A DNA stretch of 64,000 nucleotides from Burkholderiales bacterium (GTDB lineage: Bacteria > Pseudomonadota > Gammaproteobacteria > Burkholderiales > Burkholderiaceae_C). The position numbers and the translations under genes are program-made. This document shows, in pieces, positions 16,972-26,711 of the stretch. Position 1 is the first letter of the stretch, and the number at the start of each line of letters is the position of its first letter. Location: contig JACRPO010000010.1 in NCBI GenBank assembly GCA_016223165.1, forward strand, positions 62,001 to 126,000. The letters run 5' to 3'. The notes under the pieces were generated by a model, which was not told the origin of the DNA, made no database searches, and saw nothing but the letters and a program-made list of their open reading frames with translations.

Positions 16972-18576
16972 ATGTCGAAGCGCTTGCTCATCGCAGGAAT
17001 GATCGTGGCGTCGGGCTGGCTGGGCGGCTGCGCCTCGCCTTCGGGGCCGATCTCGTTGTCCATCTCCGAGCTCGGCTCGGAGGTCCAGGAGGACGCGGGC
17101 TCGCTCTTCGCCGGCATCCGCCACCGCCGCAGCTACAACATCACCGGGCTCGGTTCGAGCGAGACGGTCGGCATGCTCAGCGCCGACCCCGATCCGCCGC
17201 TGCTCTTCCGCTGGCCCTCGCTCTTCGCGCGCAAGACGCTGCCCGATCAGCTTGCGCCGCGCATCACCTCGCAGTGTTCGCGCGTGGCCGTGCACGACCT
17301 GCCGATGGCTGCGGGCCAGGGCATGCGCGAGGTGATCGAGCTGCGCGACAGCCTCGACGCGCTGCACGCCGCCGAGGTCGAGCTGCAGAGAAGCCGCGCG
17401 TTGGCGCTGCTGCTGGGCGAGATCGTGGCCACCTACGAGGTCGCGGCCACCGCGGCCGGGGCTGCGTCGCCGCCCTCGGGGGCGCCACCGGAGCGCCGGG
17501 CCGCCCACCGGTCATTGCTCGTCGACGCCTGGCGCGGCATGGCAGCGGCGGGTGATGCGCCGGGTGACGTCGAAGGTTGGCAGGAACTCCTGCGAACGCA
17601 TGTGCAAGGCCAGGGCGCGCTTGTCCAGGTGCACAAGGAGGCGCTGAACCGCTTCCGCGAGGCCCGCAAGCAGCAGGGCCTGATCGTCGCGCGCTGGGAG
17701 TACGAAGCCAGCCAGCAGGGCGGCCTGGCCGCCATCGGGATCAACGTCGAGGGCCGCCAGGCGCGCACGCGCAGCGGCTTCGTCGTCATGGGGCACCCGC
17801 GCACGCTGACCCTCATCTCCGGCAACGACCTGATGGCGCGCACCTGCGCCGCCGGCGACGCGAACTGCGTCGGCGGCATCGCCGAGAACGGCCGCGCCGA
17901 CGGGATCAAGGCGGGCACCCGCATCGACGGGATCAAGGCGGGCAGCCGCACCGGCATCGACACCATGATCCCCGCCCGGCGCCTGTACACGACGACGTTC
18001 CAGTTGCTCGCACAGCACGTCGCCTGGGCCGAGAGCGGCTCGGTCGAAAGGCAATTCGCCCTGAAGGCGAAGCTGTCGGAGATCGTCAAGGCCCTCAACA
18101 TGCCGGGGCTGGAGTCGTTCAAGGCCAAGCTCGAAGCGCTCGATGCCGACGTCGGCTTCGCCTCGCGCAGTGCCACTTCGGGCGAGAACCTCGGCGCCAT
18201 CTCGGGCGCCGTGCACTGGGAGGTGCCGTTCACGTTCTGGCGCCAGGAGGGCTATGTGCGATCGGTGGCCTACCTGCGCGCGCTCAACGGCAACTTCGTG
18301 CGCATCTCCTCGATGCGCACGACGCTGGATGCCTACGCGTCGCGCTACGGCGGCGCGCTGGCGGTGGAAGAGGCGGACGCATGCGTCAACAACGCGCCGA
18401 CCCCCACCGACGTGCGGCGCGCCACTCACGCCCAGCTGGCCTGCGGCCGCCTCGAGGAGGCCGAATTCGTGCGCACGCTCGACCCGGGCGATCTGGCGCA
18501 GCGGCGAGAACGGTGCATCGACCTGGACCGCACGCCGGCCCCCGGCACGCAGACCGCGGCGGCCGGCGCCCAGTGA
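16972..18576 (+). CDS. Large lipoprotein of unknown function
   Basis: A 534-aa protein. The start is ATG 16972 because AGGAGG precedes it. The lipobox WLGGC near residue 20 predicts a lipid-anchored envelope protein. The rest has no family I recognise. Residues 110-260 are rich in heptad-like Leu/Glu/Arg and could form a coiled coil (ELRDSLDALHAAEVELQRSR). A 27-bp tandem duplication (17899-17952) gives two DGIKAG units. Three Cys lie in the segments TCAAGDANCVGG and ADACVNN. The gene stands alone, with no operon partner, between a toxin-antitoxin pair and a DUF2087 gene. No function is proposed. Confidence 0.8.
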   Translation: MSKRLLIAGMIVASGWLGGCASPSGPISLSISELGSEVQEDAGSLFAGIRHRRSYNITGLGSSETVGMLSADPDPPLLFRWPSLFARKTLPDQLAPRITSQCSRVAVHDLPMAAGQGMREVIELRDSLDALHAAEVELQRSRALALLLGEIVATYEVAATAAGAASPPSGAPPERRAAHRSLLVDAWRGMAAAGDAPGDVEGWQELLRTHVQGQGALVQVHKEALNRFREARKQQGLIVARWEYEASQQGGLAAIGINVEGRQARTRSGFVVMGHPRTLTLISGNDLMARTCAAGDANCVGGIAENGRADGIKAGTRIDGIKAGSRTGIDTMIPARRLYTTTFQLLAQHVAWAESGSVERQFALKAKLSEIVKALNMPGLESFKAKLEALDADVGFASRSATSGENLGAISGAVHWEVPFTFWRQEGYVRSVAYLRALNGNFVRISSMRTTLDAYASRYGGALAVEEADACVNNAPTPTDVRRATHAQLACGRLEEAEFVRTLDPGDLAQRRERCIDLDRTPAPGTQTAAAGAQ

Positions 18577-18713
18577 CGGGCAGGCCCGGCGCGCGAGTCG
18601 GCGGTGGCTTCGGCGGCTTCGGTGGCTTCGGCGGCCTGTGGCCGCCGAACTTGCGGCCCACGCGCGCGGCGCGACAATGCCTGTGCAGCCCGCACACTCC
18701 GCTAGGTGCCGCC

Positions 18714-19145
18714 ATGAATCAGATCTTCGCGCGTCTGTCTTCGCTCGTGGTCAAGGACCATGTTTCGCTCGGCAATCTGCCGGCCGCCGAGCAGGCGCTC
18801 GCACTCGCCATCGCGCATGCGCGGCTGCCGGCAGCCGCCGCGCTCGGCGAGCGCGAGGTCAACGAGGTGCTGAAGGCGGCGCTCGCCGGGCCGCTGTGCT
18901 GGCTGGACACCGACCATGTCGAACTGCGCCGCTGGCTCGTCGACGCCGGCTGGGTCGTGCGCGACGGCTTCGGCCGCGAATACCGGGCGCGGCCGCACGC
19001 AGCGTTGCCGGCCGCGAGCCAGCCGCTGGCACGCGCGCTGGCCACGGTGGACATCGTCCGCTGGGTCGCCGCCGAACGCGAGCAGCGCGAGCGCTCGCGC
19101 GCCGAGCGCAAGACGCGCTGGCAGGCCGGCGCAGCCGCCGGCTGA
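18714..19145 (+). CDS. DUF2087 domain-containing protein
   Basis: A 143-aa protein. The core, residues 45-95, fits DUF2087: VNEVLKAALAG ... DHVELRRWLVDAGWVVRD, then FGREYR. This winged-helix-like domain is often fused to ArsR-type regulators, but here it stands alone, so a DNA- or RNA-binding role is only suggested. A highly charged tail follows (EREQRERSRAERK). The 137-base gap upstream carries a GGCTTCGGC/T 9-bp tandem repeat around 18606-18638. The 227 bases downstream (19146-19372) are low-complexity GC-rich sequence with no gene. Confidence 0.75.
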   Translation: MNQIFARLSSLVVKDHVSLGNLPAAEQALALAIAHARLPAAAALGEREVNEVLKAALAGPLCWLDTDHVELRRWLVDAGWVVRDGFGREYRARPHAALPAASQPLARALATVDIVRWVAAEREQRERSRAERKTRWQAGAAAG

Positions 19146-19372
19146 CCCTCGACCTGCGGGCCGCGGCGCAGCCGCCGGCCGCGCACGCCGCCGCTGCGGC
19201 GCGCCGCCTCTGTTCCGCTGCCGCGGCTTGGGGCGCCCCCTGCGCCGCTGCCGCGGCCTGGCGCGCCCCTGCGCCGCTGCCGCGGCGTGTCGCCCCTGCG
19301 CCGCCGGCCTCTGTCGCAAGCCGCTATCGTCGGAGCGGCCTGCTGCGGCACCCATTGCCGCCACGCCTGCCC

Positions 19373-20491
19373 ATGATCGAGCCCGAACCCGCTCTCGCGC
19401 CTGCTGCGCTCGTCTACCCCTGCGGCGAGGCGCCGGCGCATGGCGCGCTGCGCGAGATCGCGCCGGGCGTGCTGTGGCTGCGCATGCCGCTGCCGTTTTC
19501 GCTCAACCACATCAACCTCTATCTGCTCGAGGACGAGGTCGATGGCGCGTCCGGCGCGTCCGGCGCGAAAGGCTGGGCCGTCGTCGATACCGGCACGCAG
19601 ACCCCCGAGGTGCTGGCCGCATGGCGCGCGCTGCTCGCGCCCGGGGCCGATGCACCGCTCGGCGGGCGGCCGATCACGCGCGTCTTCGCCACGCACATGC
19701 ACCCCGACCACATGGGCATGGCCGGCTGGCTGACGCGCAAGTACGACGCGCGCCTGTGGATGACGCGCGAGGAGTACCTCATGTGCCGCACGCTCGCCGC
19801 CGACACCGGCCGCGAGGCGCCGGAAGACGCCATCCGCTTCTACCGCCGCTGCGGCTGGCCCGACGAGGCGCTGGACGTGTACCGCGCGCGCTTCGGCGGC
19901 TTCGGCAAGTACATGCATGCGCTGCCCGACAGCTTCCGCCGCCTCGTCGACGGCGAGCGGTTGCGCATCGGCGCGCACGAGTGGCGCGTCGTCGTCGGGC
20001 GCGGCCATTGCCCCGAGCACGCCTGCCTCGTCAGCGAGGGGCTGCAGCTGATGATCTCGGGCGACCAGGTGCTGCCGCGCATCTCGTCCAACGTGTCCGT
20101 CTTTCCGACCGAGCCCGACGCCGACCCGCTCGGCGACTGGCTGGCCTCGATCGCGCGCCTGCGCGCCACGCTTTCCGACGACCTGCTCGTGCTGCCGGCA
20201 CACGGCGAGCCCTTCCGCGGCCTGCATGCGCGGCTGGACCGGCTGGCCGCCGGCCATGCGCGCAGCCTGCTGCGGCTCAAGCGCGCGCTCGCCGAACCGA
20301 AGCGCGTCGTCGACATCTTCGGCACGCTCTTCGCGCGCCCGATCGATGCGCGCAGCGAGCAGCTCGGCCTCGCCACCGGCGAGGGCGTGGCGCATCTGAA
20401 CCATCTCGTCGCGCGCGGCGAGGTCGTGGCCGAGGCGGGCACCGACGGGGCGCTGCGCTACCGCCTGGCCGAGCCGGTGACGACTTCTTGA
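19373..20491 (+). CDS. MBL-fold metallo-hydrolase with C-terminal winged helix
   Basis: A 372-aa enzyme. The metal site THMHPDHMG (H108, H110, D112, H113) is intact, with further ligands in GHCPEHACLV, SGDQVLP and LPAHGEP. The C-terminal 80 residues resemble the winged helix found in the LACTB2-type branch of the superfamily. Hydrolase specificity (thioester, lactone, ester) cannot be told. A short GASGASGAK duplication lies at residues 58-66. The next gene, a TPP enzyme on the same strand, is 73 bases downstream and the two may share a transcript. Confidence 0.85.
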   Translation: MIEPEPALAPAALVYPCGEAPAHGALREIAPGVLWLRMPLPFSLNHINLYLLEDEVDGASGASGAKGWAVVDTGTQTPEVLAAWRALLAPGADAPLGGRPITRVFATHMHPDHMGMAGWLTRKYDARLWMTREEYLMCRTLAADTGREAPEDAIRFYRRCGWPDEALDVYRARFGGFGKYMHALPDSFRRLVDGERLRIGAHEWRVVVGRGHCPEHACLVSEGLQLMISGDQVLPRISSNVSVFPTEPDADPLGDWLASIARLRATLSDDLLVLPAHGEPFRGLHARLDRLAAGHARSLLRLKRALAEPKRVVDIFGTLFARPIDARSEQLGLATGEGVAHLNHLVARGEVVAEAGTDGALRYRLAEPVTTS

Positions 20492-20564
20492 GAGCCACCG
20501 CCCCACATGTGCTCCTGGCACGGCCTGTGGCCGCCGCCTGCCGCCAGCCCTGCGCGCCCACTCG

Positions 20565-22196
20565 ATGACTGAGCCGATCACCGATCCGACGACGGCCTCG
20601 AACGCGCTTGCGCGCACCGGCGCCGACCTGCTCTGCGAGACGCTGCTCGCGCACGGCGTCGACCATTGCTTCGCCAACCCGGGCACTTCGGAGATGCACT
20701 TCGTGGCCGCGCTCGACCGGCAGCCGCGCATGCGCTGCGTGCTCGGCCTCGCCGAGGGCGTGGTCACCGGCATGGCCGACGGCTACGCGCGCATGGCCGA
20801 GCGGGCGGCGTGCACGCTGCTGCACACCGGCCCGGGGCTGGCCAATGGCCTGGCGAACCTGCACAACGCCAGGCGCGCGCATTCGCCGATCGTCAACATC
20901 GTCGGCGACCACGCCACCGATCACCTGGCCTACGACGCGCCGCTCACCAGCGACATCGACAGCCTGGCGCGGCCGATGTCGCACTGGGTGGCGCGCAGCC
21001 CGTCGGCCGATGGCCTGGGCCGCCTCGCCGCCACGGCGGTGCACGAGGCGCACAGGCCGCCGGGCGGCATCGCCACGCTCATCCTGGCGGCCGATCACTC
21101 CTGGAGCAGCACCGCGGCGGCCGTGCCGGCGCCGTTGCCGCCGCCGGTGCCGCTGCCGCCCGACGACAGCGCACTGGCGCAGGCCGCCGCGGCGCTGAAG
21201 CGCGGCCCGGGCACGGTGCTGCTGCTCGCCGGCCGCGCCCTGCGCGCCGAGGGGCTGGCGATCGCCGCGCGCATCGCCGCCTGTACCGGCGCGCGCCTGC
21301 TCGCACCGCAGGCCAATGCGCGCGTCGAGCGCGGCCTCGGCCGCGTGATGATCGATCGCGTGCCCTATGTCGTCGACAAGGCGCTGGCGATGCTGAAGGA
21401 GACGACGGGCCTGGTGCTCGTCGGCGCCAAGGCGCCGGTCGGCTTCTTCGCCTACCCGGGAAAGCCGGGCTCGATGCTGCCGGCCGGCTGCGAGGTGATC
21501 ACCGCCGCGCGGCCCGAGGAGGACGGCCTGGCGGCGCTGCACGAGCTGGCGGCGCGCGTCGGCGCAGGCAGTGCGGCCGATGCGGCCGGTGCGGGGGCCG
21601 ACAGCGCAGCGCGGCCCTTCTTCGCGGCGCGGCGCGAACTGCCGCTGCCTTCCGGCGCGCTGACCGCCGCCGCCGTGGCGCAGGCGGTGGTGGCGCTGCT
21701 GCCCGACGAGGCCATCGTCTGCGACGAGAGCGTCAGCTCGGGGCGCGAGTTCTTCCCGATGAGCTGGCACGCGGCCCCGCACGATTACCTGCAGATCACC
21801 GGCGGCGCCATCGGCCTCGGCATTCCGCTCGCCACCGGGGCGGCCATCGCCGCCCCCGGGCGCAAGGTGGTGGCGCTGCAGGCCGACGGCAGCGCCATGT
21901 ACACGCTGCAAGGCCTGTGGACGCAGGCGCGCGAGCGGCTCGACGTGGTGACGGTGATCTTCTCGAACCGCCGCTACGCCATTCTGCACGGCGAGTACGT
22001 GCAGACCGGCGCCGGCGTGCCCGGCGCCAACGCGAAGCGCCTGTTCGACCTCGAAGACCCGGCGCTCGACTGGGTGGCGCTGGCGCGCGGCCTGGGCGTG
22101 GCGGCCGAGCGCACCGGGACGGCCGAGCGCTTCAACGCCGTGCTGGCGGCGGCGCTCGCGCAGGACCAGCCGTTCCTGATCGAAGCGGCGATCTGA
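20565..22196 (+). CDS. Thiamine-diphosphate enzyme, acetolactate synthase/benzoylformate decarboxylase-like
   Basis: A 543-aa three-domain TPP enzyme. The N-terminal PYR domain has the catalytic Glu in GLAEGVVTGMADGYARM (E64). The C-terminal domain has the TPP site QADGSAMYTLQGLW ending in FSNRRYAIL. The usual GDGS is ADGS, as in the acetolactate-synthase-like branch annotated as large-subunit-like. There is no small regulatory subunit gene nearby, so a role in valine synthesis is unlikely. Decarboxylation or carboligation of an aryl 2-oxo acid, feeding the neighbouring feruloyl-CoA synthetase or aldehyde pathways, is a reasonable inference. Start ATG 20565. Confidence 0.83.
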   Translation: MTEPITDPTTASNALARTGADLLCETLLAHGVDHCFANPGTSEMHFVAALDRQPRMRCVLGLAEGVVTGMADGYARMAERAACTLLHTGPGLANGLANLHNARRAHSPIVNIVGDHATDHLAYDAPLTSDIDSLARPMSHWVARSPSADGLGRLAATAVHEAHRPPGGIATLILAADHSWSSTAAAVPAPLPPPVPLPPDDSALAQAAAALKRGPGTVLLLAGRALRAEGLAIAARIAACTGARLLAPQANARVERGLGRVMIDRVPYVVDKALAMLKETTGLVLVGAKAPVGFFAYPGKPGSMLPAGCEVITAARPEEDGLAALHELAARVGAGSAADAAGAGADSAARPFFAARRELPLPSGALTAAAVAQAVVALLPDEAIVCDESVSSGREFFPMSWHAAPHDYLQITGGAIGLGIPLATGAAIAAPGRKVVALQADGSAMYTLQGLWTQARERLDVVTVIFSNRRYAILHGEYVQTGAGVPGANAKRLFDLEDPALDWVALARGLGVAAERTGTAERFNAVLAAALAQDQPFLIEAAI

Positions 22197-22280
22197 CCCA
22201 CGCCGGGCCACACCGGCGCGGCGCCGGAGTGACCCGCATCGCTGGTCGGTGTCGAGGGCCGGCGCCAGAATGACGCCCTC

Positions 22281-22856
22281 ATGGATGAACTGCCGGATGC
22301 ACTGAGGCATGCGCCGGCGTGGGCCGTCACCGTCGCGCTGGCCGCGGGCGGCGTGGTCTTCGCGGCGCCGCCGGCGCCGCCCGCGTCCGCGTCCGCGGCC
22401 TCGAACGCCGCCCCTGTGCGCGTGCCCGCCGAGTGGTTCTCGTGCGACGGCGGCAAGTACGCGCTGCAGCTGCCGCACCACTACCCAACGCTGCCCAAGA
22501 TCGGCAAGCACAAGGTCGTCGACCTCGAGGTGCGCCAGGTCGACGGCGCCACCGTGACGACGCGGCGCTTCCAGTACATCGGCATGCGGCTGGACGTGCG
22601 CGTGCTCTCCAGCGACCCCGACCGCTATGCGCTGCTCGCCGCCGAGGTCACGAGCCGCCGTTGGCAGATCGGCCGCTTCTCGGTGGGCACGCGGCCGTGG
22701 CCGTGGATGTGGTCGCCCGAGCCGTCGCTGAAGGACGTGAAGCTGCATGGACTCCTCGAGCTCGTCGGTGCGGGCGACAGCGCGCTGCTCTGGCTCAACG
22801 ACGGCCGCGTCGAGAGGGTGAGCTACCGCTGCCGCGCGGCGGCGCCGCGCGCCTGA
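22281..22856 (+). CDS. Secreted protein of unknown function
   Basis: A 191-aa protein with an N-terminal hydrophobic stretch (AVTVALAAGGVVFAAPPAP) that looks like a signal peptide ending near residue 40. The mature part is beta-rich, with conserved-looking aromatic blocks (RPWPWMWSPEP) and two Cys (WFSCDGGKY and SYRCRAA) that may pair. I recognise no family. It lies between the TPP enzyme and feruloyl-CoA synthetase on the same strand, 84 bases after the first and 33 before the second, so it may be co-expressed. Confidence 0.65.
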   Translation: MDELPDALRHAPAWAVTVALAAGGVVFAAPPAPPASASAASNAAPVRVPAEWFSCDGGKYALQLPHHYPTLPKIGKHKVVDLEVRQVDGATVTTRRFQYIGMRLDVRVLSSDPDRYALLAAEVTSRRWQIGRFSVGTRPWPWMWSPEPSLKDVKLHGLLELVGAGDSALLWLNDGRVERVSYRCRAAAPRA

Positions 22857-22889
22857 CCAGAGGAGCCTGCCGTCGCGGAGAATGGCGCC

Positions 22890-24908
22890 ATGCCCGCTGT
22901 CCCCTCGCCCGCATCGCCCGCGTCGGCCTCTCGGCCCTCGACACCCTCGGCCCTGCCGAGCACGGCCCGCTCCGCCGCCGCCGCGCCGCGCTGGCGCGCC
23001 ACGCGCGTGGCCGGCTGCCTGCAGGCCGAGGCGGTGCACCGCGGCGACGGCAGCTGGCTGCTGCGCTCGACCGAGCCGCTCTCGGCCTTCCCGGCGCGCA
23101 TCACCGACGCGCTGGCGCACTATGCGCAGGTGCGGCCCAACCAGGTGTTCGTGGCGCGCCGCGCGCCCGGGCCGGCGACAGCCGGCGAGCGGCCCTGGCA
23201 GAGCATCACCTACGCGCAGATGCTGGAGCGCGTGCGCCGCGTCGGCCAGGCGCTGGCGTTGCGCATGGCCGACGGCGAGATCTCGCTCGAGCGGCCGATC
23301 GCCATCCTCTCCGGCAACGACCTGCAGCACCTGACGCTGGCGCTCGCCGCCTGCTGGGTGGGTGTGCCCTACGCGCCGATCTCGCCGGCGTACTCGACGC
23401 TGGCGCAGGAGCCCACGCGCCTGAAGCAGATCCTCGCCACGCTGACCCCGGGCATGGTCTTCGCGAGCGCCTGGGGGCCGTATGCGCGCGCCATCGAGGC
23501 GGCGCTGCCCGGCGATGCCGAGCTCGTGCTCACCGACCCGGCGGGCCTGTCCATCGGCCGCGGCCGCATGCGCACGATGACGCGCTTCTCGACGCTGCTC
23601 GAGTCGGCCCCCGGCGCCGCCGTCGAACTCGCGCATGGCAAGGTCGGGCCGGAGACGGTGGCCAAGTTCCTCTTCACCTCGGGCAGCACGAAGCAGCCCA
23701 AGGGCGTGGTGACGACCCACCGCATGTGGTGCGCCAACCAGCAGCAGATCCGCCAGTGCTTCGCCTTCCTCGCCGACGAGCCGCCGGTGCTCGTGGACTG
23801 GCTGCCGTGGAACCATGTCTTCGGCGGCAGCCACAACGTCGGCATCGCGCTCTACAACGGCGGCACGCTGCACATCGACGATGGCCGGCCGACGCCGGGC
23901 GGCATGGCCGAGACGATCGCCAACCTGCGCCAGATCTCGCCGACCATCTACTTCAACGTGCCCAAGGGTTTCGAGGAGCTCGCCGCGGCGATGGACCACG
24001 ACGAGGTGCTGCGCCGCAGCCTCTTCGCCAAGGTGCGCGCCTTCATGTTCGCCGGCGCCGGGCTCTCGCAGGCGGTGTGGGACCACCTCGACCGCCTGGC
24101 CGAGCGCACGCTCGGCGAGCGCATCCCCATCTTCACCGGCCTGGGCATGACCGAGACCTCGCCGAGCTGCACCTTCGCGCTCGGCAACGACGTGCGCGCC
24201 GGCGACATCGGCCTGCCGGTGCCGGGGGTCGAGGTGAAGGTCGTGCCGGTCGAGGGCAAGCTCGAGATCCGCTTCCGCGGCCCGAACGTGATGAGCGAGT
24301 ACTGGCGCGCCATGGATGAGACGGCCGCCGCCTTCGACAGCGAGGGCTTCTATCGCACCGGCGACGCGGTGCGCTTCCGCGAGGGCGGTGACGGATCCGA
24401 CCCGATGTACCCGCCGGACCCGACGTGCGGCCTCGTCTTCGACGGCCGCATCGCCGAGGACTTCAAGCTCGCCACCGGCACCTTCGTCAGCGTCGGGCCG
24501 CTGCGCACGCAGGCCATCCTCAGCGGCCATCCGCTGGTGCAGGACGTGGTCGTCGCCGGCATCAACCGCGACGAGGTGGGGCTGCTCGTCTTCCCGCGCA
24601 TGGACGACGTGCGCGCGCTCGCCGGCGCCGACCGGCACGAGCCGCCCGACCTGACGCTGGCGCATCCGAAGGTGCGCGGCTTCTTCCGCAACTGGCTGAA
24701 GGCGATGTGGGACGCCGGCACCGGCAGCTCCAACCGCCCGGCGCGTGCGCTGCTGCTCAGCGAGCCGCCTTCGATGGACCGTGGGGAACTCACCGACAAG
24801 GGCTCGATCAACCAGCGCGCCGTGCTGCAGCAGCGCGCCGCGGCCGTCGAGCGCCTGTACGCCGACGCGCCCGACGCCGCGGTGATCCGCGTCAACGGGG
24901 CGCAATGA
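22890..24908 (+). CDS. fcs: Feruloyl-CoA synthetase family protein
   Basis: A 672-aa ANL-superfamily enzyme. The AMP-binding loop FLFTSGSTKQPKGVV is present, with FTGLGMTETSP later. The block WNHVFGGSHNVGIALYNGG, followed by GTLHIDDGRPTPGG and FNVPKGFEEL, is characteristic of feruloyl-CoA synthetases rather than general acyl-CoA ligases. The C-terminal catalytic subdomain has FDGRIAEDFKLATGTFV. These enzymes charge ferulate, caffeate or p-coumarate with CoA at the expense of ATP, opening the route to vanillin-type aldehydes. An enoyl-CoA hydratase at 36.4 kb and an aldehyde dehydrogenase at 4-5.6 kb could supply later steps, but they are not in the same operon. Confidence 0.85.
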   Translation: MPAVPSPASPASASRPSTPSALPSTARSAAAAPRWRATRVAGCLQAEAVHRGDGSWLLRSTEPLSAFPARITDALAHYAQVRPNQVFVARRAPGPATAGERPWQSITYAQMLERVRRVGQALALRMADGEISLERPIAILSGNDLQHLTLALAACWVGVPYAPISPAYSTLAQEPTRLKQILATLTPGMVFASAWGPYARAIEAALPGDAELVLTDPAGLSIGRGRMRTMTRFSTLLESAPGAAVELAHGKVGPETVAKFLFTSGSTKQPKGVVTTHRMWCANQQQIRQCFAFLADEPPVLVDWLPWNHVFGGSHNVGIALYNGGTLHIDDGRPTPGGMAETIANLRQISPTIYFNVPKGFEELAAAMDHDEVLRRSLFAKVRAFMFAGAGLSQAVWDHLDRLAERTLGERIPIFTGLGMTETSPSCTFALGNDVRAGDIGLPVPGVEVKVVPVEGKLEIRFRGPNVMSEYWRAMDETAAAFDSEGFYRTGDAVRFREGGDGSDPMYPPDPTCGLVFDGRIAEDFKLATGTFVSVGPLRTQAILSGHPLVQDVVVAGINRDEVGLLVFPRMDDVRALAGADRHEPPDLTLAHPKVRGFFRNWLKAMWDAGTGSSNRPARALLLSEPPSMDRGELTDKGSINQRAVLQQRAAAVERLYADAPDAAVIRVNGAQ

Positions 24909-24964
24909 GGGGCGGGGCTGCGGCGTACACCGCAGTGTCGAAGCCTCTGAGCTGGAGGTGGCCC

Positions 24965-25528
24965 ATGAAGATGCAGCAAGCTCGGCGCGCCGTGCGGCGC
25001 GCCCTGCCCGATGTTCCCGTCCGGCGCGCCGTGCCCGGCGCGCCCGCGCTGGCGGCGCTTGCCGTGGCGGTGCTCGCCGCCGCCTGCGCCACGCCCACGG
25101 TCGGCCCCGGCGAGGCACGCGACAGCGTCATCTCGCGCTGGGGCCCGCCGACGGCGCGTTATGCGATGAGCGGCGGCGGCGAGCGGCTGGAGTACGCGAC
25201 CGGCCCCTACGGCCGCATGACCTGGATGATCGACATCGACGCCGGCGGCCGCGCCATCGGCGCCACGCAGGTGCTCAACGAGGCGCACTTCGCCGACTTC
25301 CAGGGTCGCGCGCCGGGCATGAGCCGCGCAGCGCTGCTGCGCGAACTGGGCAGGCCGGGCGAGGTGACGAGCGCCGGCCTGATCGGTGGCGAGCTCTGGA
25401 GCTGGCGCTATCCCACCAACGACTGCCTGTGGTTCCAGGTGACCCTCGACACCGCGGCCGACCGGGTGCGCGCCGCCGGCTACAACATCGACTGGGCCTG
25501 CGACGCGCGCACGTTGGAGCGCAACTGA
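24965..25528 (+). CDS. Small lipoprotein, BamE/SmpA-like fold suspected
   Basis: A 187-aa protein. A basic N-terminus and hydrophobic stretch end in a lipobox (LAAACATP) near residue 41. It then carries GPGEARDSVISRWGPP, a motif seen in SmpA/OmlA-like outer-membrane lipoproteins, and a second repeat-like PGMSRAALLRELGRPGEV, so the fold may be duplicated. Start ATG 24965 follows GGAGG. It is 56 bases after feruloyl-CoA synthetase. Function is unknown beyond outer-membrane attachment. Confidence 0.7.
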   Translation: MKMQQARRAVRRALPDVPVRRAVPGAPALAALAVAVLAAACATPTVGPGEARDSVISRWGPPTARYAMSGGGERLEYATGPYGRMTWMIDIDAGGRAIGATQVLNEAHFADFQGRAPGMSRAALLRELGRPGEVTSAGLIGGELWSWRYPTNDCLWFQVTLDTAADRVRAAGYNIDWACDARTLERN

Positions 25529-25549
25529 GCGGGCGCAACTGAGCGCGCC

Positions 25550-26677
25550 TCAGACGCGCAGCGTGAAGGCCGCCTCCGCCACCGGTCGGCCGTTGACCTG
25601 CACGACGACGAGGTGGCGGCCCGGGCGGTAGGTGCGCGTGGTGATCGGCCGCACCGCGTGCCGCTTGACGAGCCGGCGTGTCTCGCCCGGCGCGAGCATG
25701 ATCTGCCAGCCCTTGAACACCTTGGGCGAGGTGCTGCCGTCGGCTTTCACGTGGTGCACGGCGTAGTCGATGGCGAGCGACTGCGCGCTGCGCGCCGTGG
25801 AGCGCAGCTCGAGCGCCAGCTGCACACCCTCACCGCCCAGCACCACGCGCGCGGGCTTGATCGTGAGCGTCGCCTCGCCGCGCAGGCGCCCGCCCACGCC
25901 CCAGGCGGCGAGCACGGGCGCATGGCCCTTCTTCACGAGCGTGCGGCTGGCGTGCCGCAGCAGCACGCGCCGCTCGGCGCTGGCACCGGGCAGGTGCTCG
26001 GCGAGCCAGGCCACGACGATCTGCGGGTGGTCCTTGGCGATGTCGTTGAGGTGGTTGGCGACGCTGCGCCGCACGTACGGGCTGGGGTCGTCCTGCAGCG
26101 CGCGCAGCAGCGGCAGCGTCGGCGAGGGGTCGGCGACGAGTGCACGCAGCCGCATGCCCCAGGGCAGGCGCGGGCGGCTGCCCTCGCTGACGAGGCGGCG
26201 CACGTGCAGGTTGGGGTCGCGCGCCCAGCGCGCGAGCGTCGCGAAGGCGAGCTCGGGGTGGCTGGCGATGAAGGGCCGGATCGCGTATTCGGCGCTGAAG
26301 CGCTGCGTCAACGCGTGCAGCAGTTGCAGCGCGCGCTCGGGCTGCTGCATGCCGTTGCGCACGACGAATTCGCCCACCGGCCACAGGATCCAGCCGGCGA
26401 GGCCGGCGTCGTGGCGCACGTCCTTGAGCTGCTCGTCCTGCGAGGCGGGCGCGAGCGCCGCCTCGATCAGCGCCGCGGCGGCATCGAAGTCGGCCGGCAG
26501 GTGGTGCTGCAGCGCGCCGGCGACGTGCATCGCGCGCTCCTTCAGCTCGAGGTCGGCCAGGCCGCGCGTCGCCTCGGCGACGAAGGCGCGCGCATCGAAG
26601 TCCGGCTGCCGGCGCTGCAGATGCGCGGCCGCGGCCCGCACGAGCTCGGCATTGATCAGGTTCTTGAAGGGTTCCAC
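25550..26677 (-). CDS. HEAT-repeat DNA alkylation repair (AlkC/AlkD-like) protein
   Basis: A 375-aa protein. I chose the GTG at 26677 (reading VEPFKNLINAELV) because family members begin at this sequence; the longer frame runs into the P450 gene. Helical HEAT repeats follow: LARWARDPNLHVRRLVSEGSRPRLPWG and LQDDPSPYVRRSVANHLNDIAKDHP (quoted in part) match alkylpurine-glycosylase-like scaffolds. The C-terminal 110 residues are a beta-sandwich-like extension with FKGWQIMLAPGETRRL. It would bind damaged DNA. It is the last gene of an operon after the P450 (34 bases). Confidence 0.8.
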   Translation of the reverse strand: MEPFKNLINAELVRAAAAHLQRRQPDFDARAFVAEATRGLADLELKERAMHVAGALQHHLPADFDAAAALIEAALAPASQDEQLKDVRHDAGLAGWILWPVGEFVVRNGMQQPERALQLLHALTQRFSAEYAIRPFIASHPELAFATLARWARDPNLHVRRLVSEGSRPRLPWGMRLRALVADPSPTLPLLRALQDDPSPYVRRSVANHLNDIAKDHPQIVVAWLAEHLPGASAERRVLLRHASRTLVKKGHAPVLAAWGVGGRLRGEATLTIKPARVVLGGEGVQLALELRSTARSAQSLAIDYAVHHVKADGSTSPKVFKGWQIMLAPGETRRLVKRHAVRPITTRTYRPGRHLVVVQVNGRPVAEAAFTLRV

Positions 26678-26711
26678 CGTCGTGGCCGCGCAGGCGTTGG
26701 CGGCGCGCGCG

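Noticed and set aside
20277..25118. Very long minus-strand open frame opposite the MBL, TPP, feruloyl-CoA synthetase genes
   Set aside because: It is low-complexity (Ala/Arg/Gly/His-rich) without domains and lies opposite clear genes; a shadow frame caused by 70% GC.
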